This document shows, piece by piece, positions 62,440-64,000 of a stretch of 64,000 bases of DNA. Source of the stretch: Adhaeribacter radiodurans (lineage in GTDB: Bacteria; Bacteroidota; Bacteroidia; Cytophagales; Hymenobacteraceae); contig NZ_CP055153.1 of assembly GCF_014075995.1 (NCBI RefSeq), forward strand, positions 5,766,001 to 5,830,000, written 5' to 3'. Below the pieces are notes generated by a model. The model ran no database searches. It saw only the letters and a list, made by a program, of their open reading frames with translations, and was not told the origin of the DNA. Numbering within the stretch: the stretch's first letter is position 1; every line of letters starts with the position of its first letter. The translations under genes and the position numbers were made by a program.

Positions 62440-63891
62440 ATGCGATTTATCATTCATTGTTATACTTTTTTATTTTCACTCGTTACCAGCGCTTTACTTA
62501 TTTCGGGTTGTCAGCAAACGGCAACTATCAAAACAACGGCTCCCGATCAGAAGGTAACGGCTGCGCCGGCTTTTGAACGGAAACTGTCCACGATTACGGT
62601 GCCCATTTCTTTTCAGGCTACTACCCTCGAAACCAAGCTGAATCAAGAACTAAGTGGTATTTTGTATAAAGACGATAACCTGGAAGGCGATAATATGGCC
62701 ATAACTGTAAGTAAAATGGGTAATTTAGGTATGCGGGCCGAGCAGAATAAAATTTACTTTACATTGCCCTTGCATATTTTCGCAAAAGGACGCTGGAAAT
62801 GGGAAGCCTGCAAAATATGTCCGGTAATTGATAAAACCGAAAGCACGGAATTTGATGTGGTAGTAAAAACCGAAAGTTTGCTTTCTTTTACTGAAGATTA
62901 TAAAGTTAAAACCGTTACTACCGGCGATTTTGATTGGGGTGCCACCAAACCTACTCTAACGATAGGTCCATTAAAAATTGGTTTAGCCCGTTTTATAGAA
63001 CCCGCCATGCAGAACCAGATGGCGCGCTTATCGGGAATGTTGGATCAGGAAATTCAGAACCGGCTCAACATCCGGCAGTACGTACAGCAAGCCTGGTTAA
63101 AATTACAAGAGCCCATTCAGTTAGATAAAACGTATAATGCCTGGCTTACCGTTACCCCGCAAGACATCCGAATCTCCCCGCTGCAGGCTGCGAATGGTGA
63201 AATGAATATGCGCATTGGTTTTAACTCGTTTATCGAAACGGTAACGAATGGCAAACCGCAAGTAAAAGTAAATCCTAATTTACCCAAGCTTATTACAGAC
63301 AACCGCCTGGCCGATAATGTACAAATAGGCTTGATTGGCGAAGTACCTTACCCGCACGCTACCAAATTAATACAAGAACAAGTTGCTGGTAAAACGTTTA
63401 CTTTCGAGAACGGCAAACAACAAATTACAATCAACAACGCCGAGATAAGCGGTAGCGGCGATAAGTTAGTAGTAATGCTAGACGTGAACGGTAAAGCAAA
63501 AACCGGCCTATTTACTAAAAAAATTGTTGGTAAAGTATTTCTAAAAGGTATCCCTTACTACGATGCTGCTACTGCCAGTATCCGCATCCGCGATGTGGAT
63601 TACGATTTGCAAACGAAAGATCAACTATTAAAAACAGCTAGTTGGCTGGCCAAAGGCAGATTTATCCGGAACATTCAGGATCAAATTAATTTTCCGGTTA
63701 AAACGCAACTCGAGCAAGCCCGTACCTTGCTACAAAACTCTCTCGACCAATCGGCCCGCGTAAACGATGCTATTTTGCTTAAAGGTAACATCCGCTCCTT
63801 TACCCCGGATAATATTTACCTGACGCCAACTTCGATAAAAGCCGTAGTAAATGCCGAAGGAAATCTGACGGTTCAAATAGTAAAACTATAA
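62440..63891 (+). CDS. DUF4403 family lipoprotein
   Basis: A 483-aa lipoprotein (lipobox LISGC, cysteine 24; ATG at 62440, after which the longer TTG frame is rejected). The mature part is one long DUF4403 domain with repeated beta-rich segments: STITVPISFQATTLETKLNQEL at about 52-73, GKTFTFENGKQQITINNAEISG near 330-350, and SIRIRDVDYDLQTKDQLLKTA near 385-405. The family resembles the tubular lipid-binding (TULIP/BPI-like) domains in outline. That relation is inference. The product probably sits in the periplasm or outer membrane and may move lipids. It is complete, and the remaining 109 bases of the window hold no gene. Confidence 0.82.
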   Translation: MRFIIHCYTFLFSLVTSALLISGCQQTATIKTTAPDQKVTAAPAFERKLSTITVPISFQATTLETKLNQELSGILYKDDNLEGDNMAITVSKMGNLGMRAEQNKIYFTLPLHIFAKGRWKWEACKICPVIDKTESTEFDVVVKTESLLSFTEDYKVKTVTTGDFDWGATKPTLTIGPLKIGLARFIEPAMQNQMARLSGMLDQEIQNRLNIRQYVQQAWLKLQEPIQLDKTYNAWLTVTPQDIRISPLQAANGEMNMRIGFNSFIETVTNGKPQVKVNPNLPKLITDNRLADNVQIGLIGEVPYPHATKLIQEQVAGKTFTFENGKQQITINNAEISGSGDKLVVMLDVNGKAKTGLFTKKIVGKVFLKGIPYYDAATASIRIRDVDYDLQTKDQLLKTASWLAKGRFIRNIQDQINFPVKTQLEQARTLLQNSLDQSARVNDAILLKGNIRSFTPDNIYLTPTSIKAVVNAEGNLTVQIVKL

Positions 63892-64000
63892 TTCTACTTC
63901 CTCTGGCTACAACCAGAGACAATTCACAAATTTTAAAGTTTAGCAACTTTCACTAATAACTTTTATCAGTAATAGTAATATCACTTTGCCTTACTACTTC

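Overview
The window looks like a chromosomal stretch from a member of Bacteroidota, most likely order Cytophagales and plausibly family Hymenobacteraceae (an Adhaeribacter- or Pontibacter-like genome). The evidence is three SusC/SusD outer-membrane uptake pairs, a protein with a type IX secretion C-terminal domain, an ECF sigma/FecR pair, many lipoproteins with short N-terminal lipoboxes, AT-rich intergenic DNA and little Shine-Dalgarno signal. The genus is inference. No rRNA, tRNA, CRISPR array or prophage was seen.

Layout. 0-8.2 kb: aspartase (aspA), a vanadium-haloperoxidase/PAP2-like lipoprotein, a Tat-exported Gfo/Idh/MocA oxidoreductase and a secreted CotH-kinase protein. 8.2-9.8 kb: a small unknown gene whose last codons are interrupted by a complete IS3-family element with terminal inverted repeats and a 4-bp target duplication. 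10-23.1 kb: a SusC/SusD locus with two FG-GAP lipoproteins (one carries a c-type haem motif, the other an ASPIC/UnbV domain). Its SusC has an N-terminal STN signalling domain and is preceded by fecR and a divergent ECF sigma factor, so substrate-induced control is likely. 23.2-27.2 kb: phosphotriesterase-family lipoprotein or anchored protein, L-serine dehydratase alpha subunit, NHLRC2-like thioredoxin/NHL protein. 27.6-31.6 kb: nuoA-nuoB-nuoC-nuoD of respiratory complex I, with a PD-(D/E)XK nuclease-like plus DUF5655 gene lodged between nuoC and nuoD; a strong terminator follows nuoD and the other nuo genes are not here.

31.8-41.5 kb: a second SusC/SusD locus with two DUF1080 (3-keto-disaccharide hydrolase family) proteins and a beta-propeller dehydrogenase with a C-terminal cytochrome c. 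This suggests extracytoplasmic oxidation and cleavage of sugars. 42.1-45.2 kb: a MarR-like regulator, an AlkZ/HTH_42-type winged-helix protein, a frameshifted DUF1801 gene and two small unknown proteins. 45.2-50.6 kb: a ScyD-like lipoprotein and a threonine-catabolic pair, kbl and an SDR-type threonine dehydrogenase, arranged divergently around an unusual Pro/Arg-motif repeat protein. 50.6-60.1 kb: a 47-aa membrane protein too short for ordinary gene calling, then a third SusC/SusD plus ASPIC/UnbV locus paralogous in layout to the first. 60.7-63.9 kb: DUF3891 protein, a beta-barrel-like outer-membrane protein and a DUF4403 lipoprotein.

Convergent gene ends are marked by very regular hairpins, including a loopless 56-nt perfect palindrome. 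The most unusual items are the nuclease-like gene inside the nuo cluster, the Pro/Arg repeat protein between the threonine-degradation genes, the DUF1080/cytochrome sugar-oxidation locus, and a long inverted repeat pair in front of the third SusC gene.
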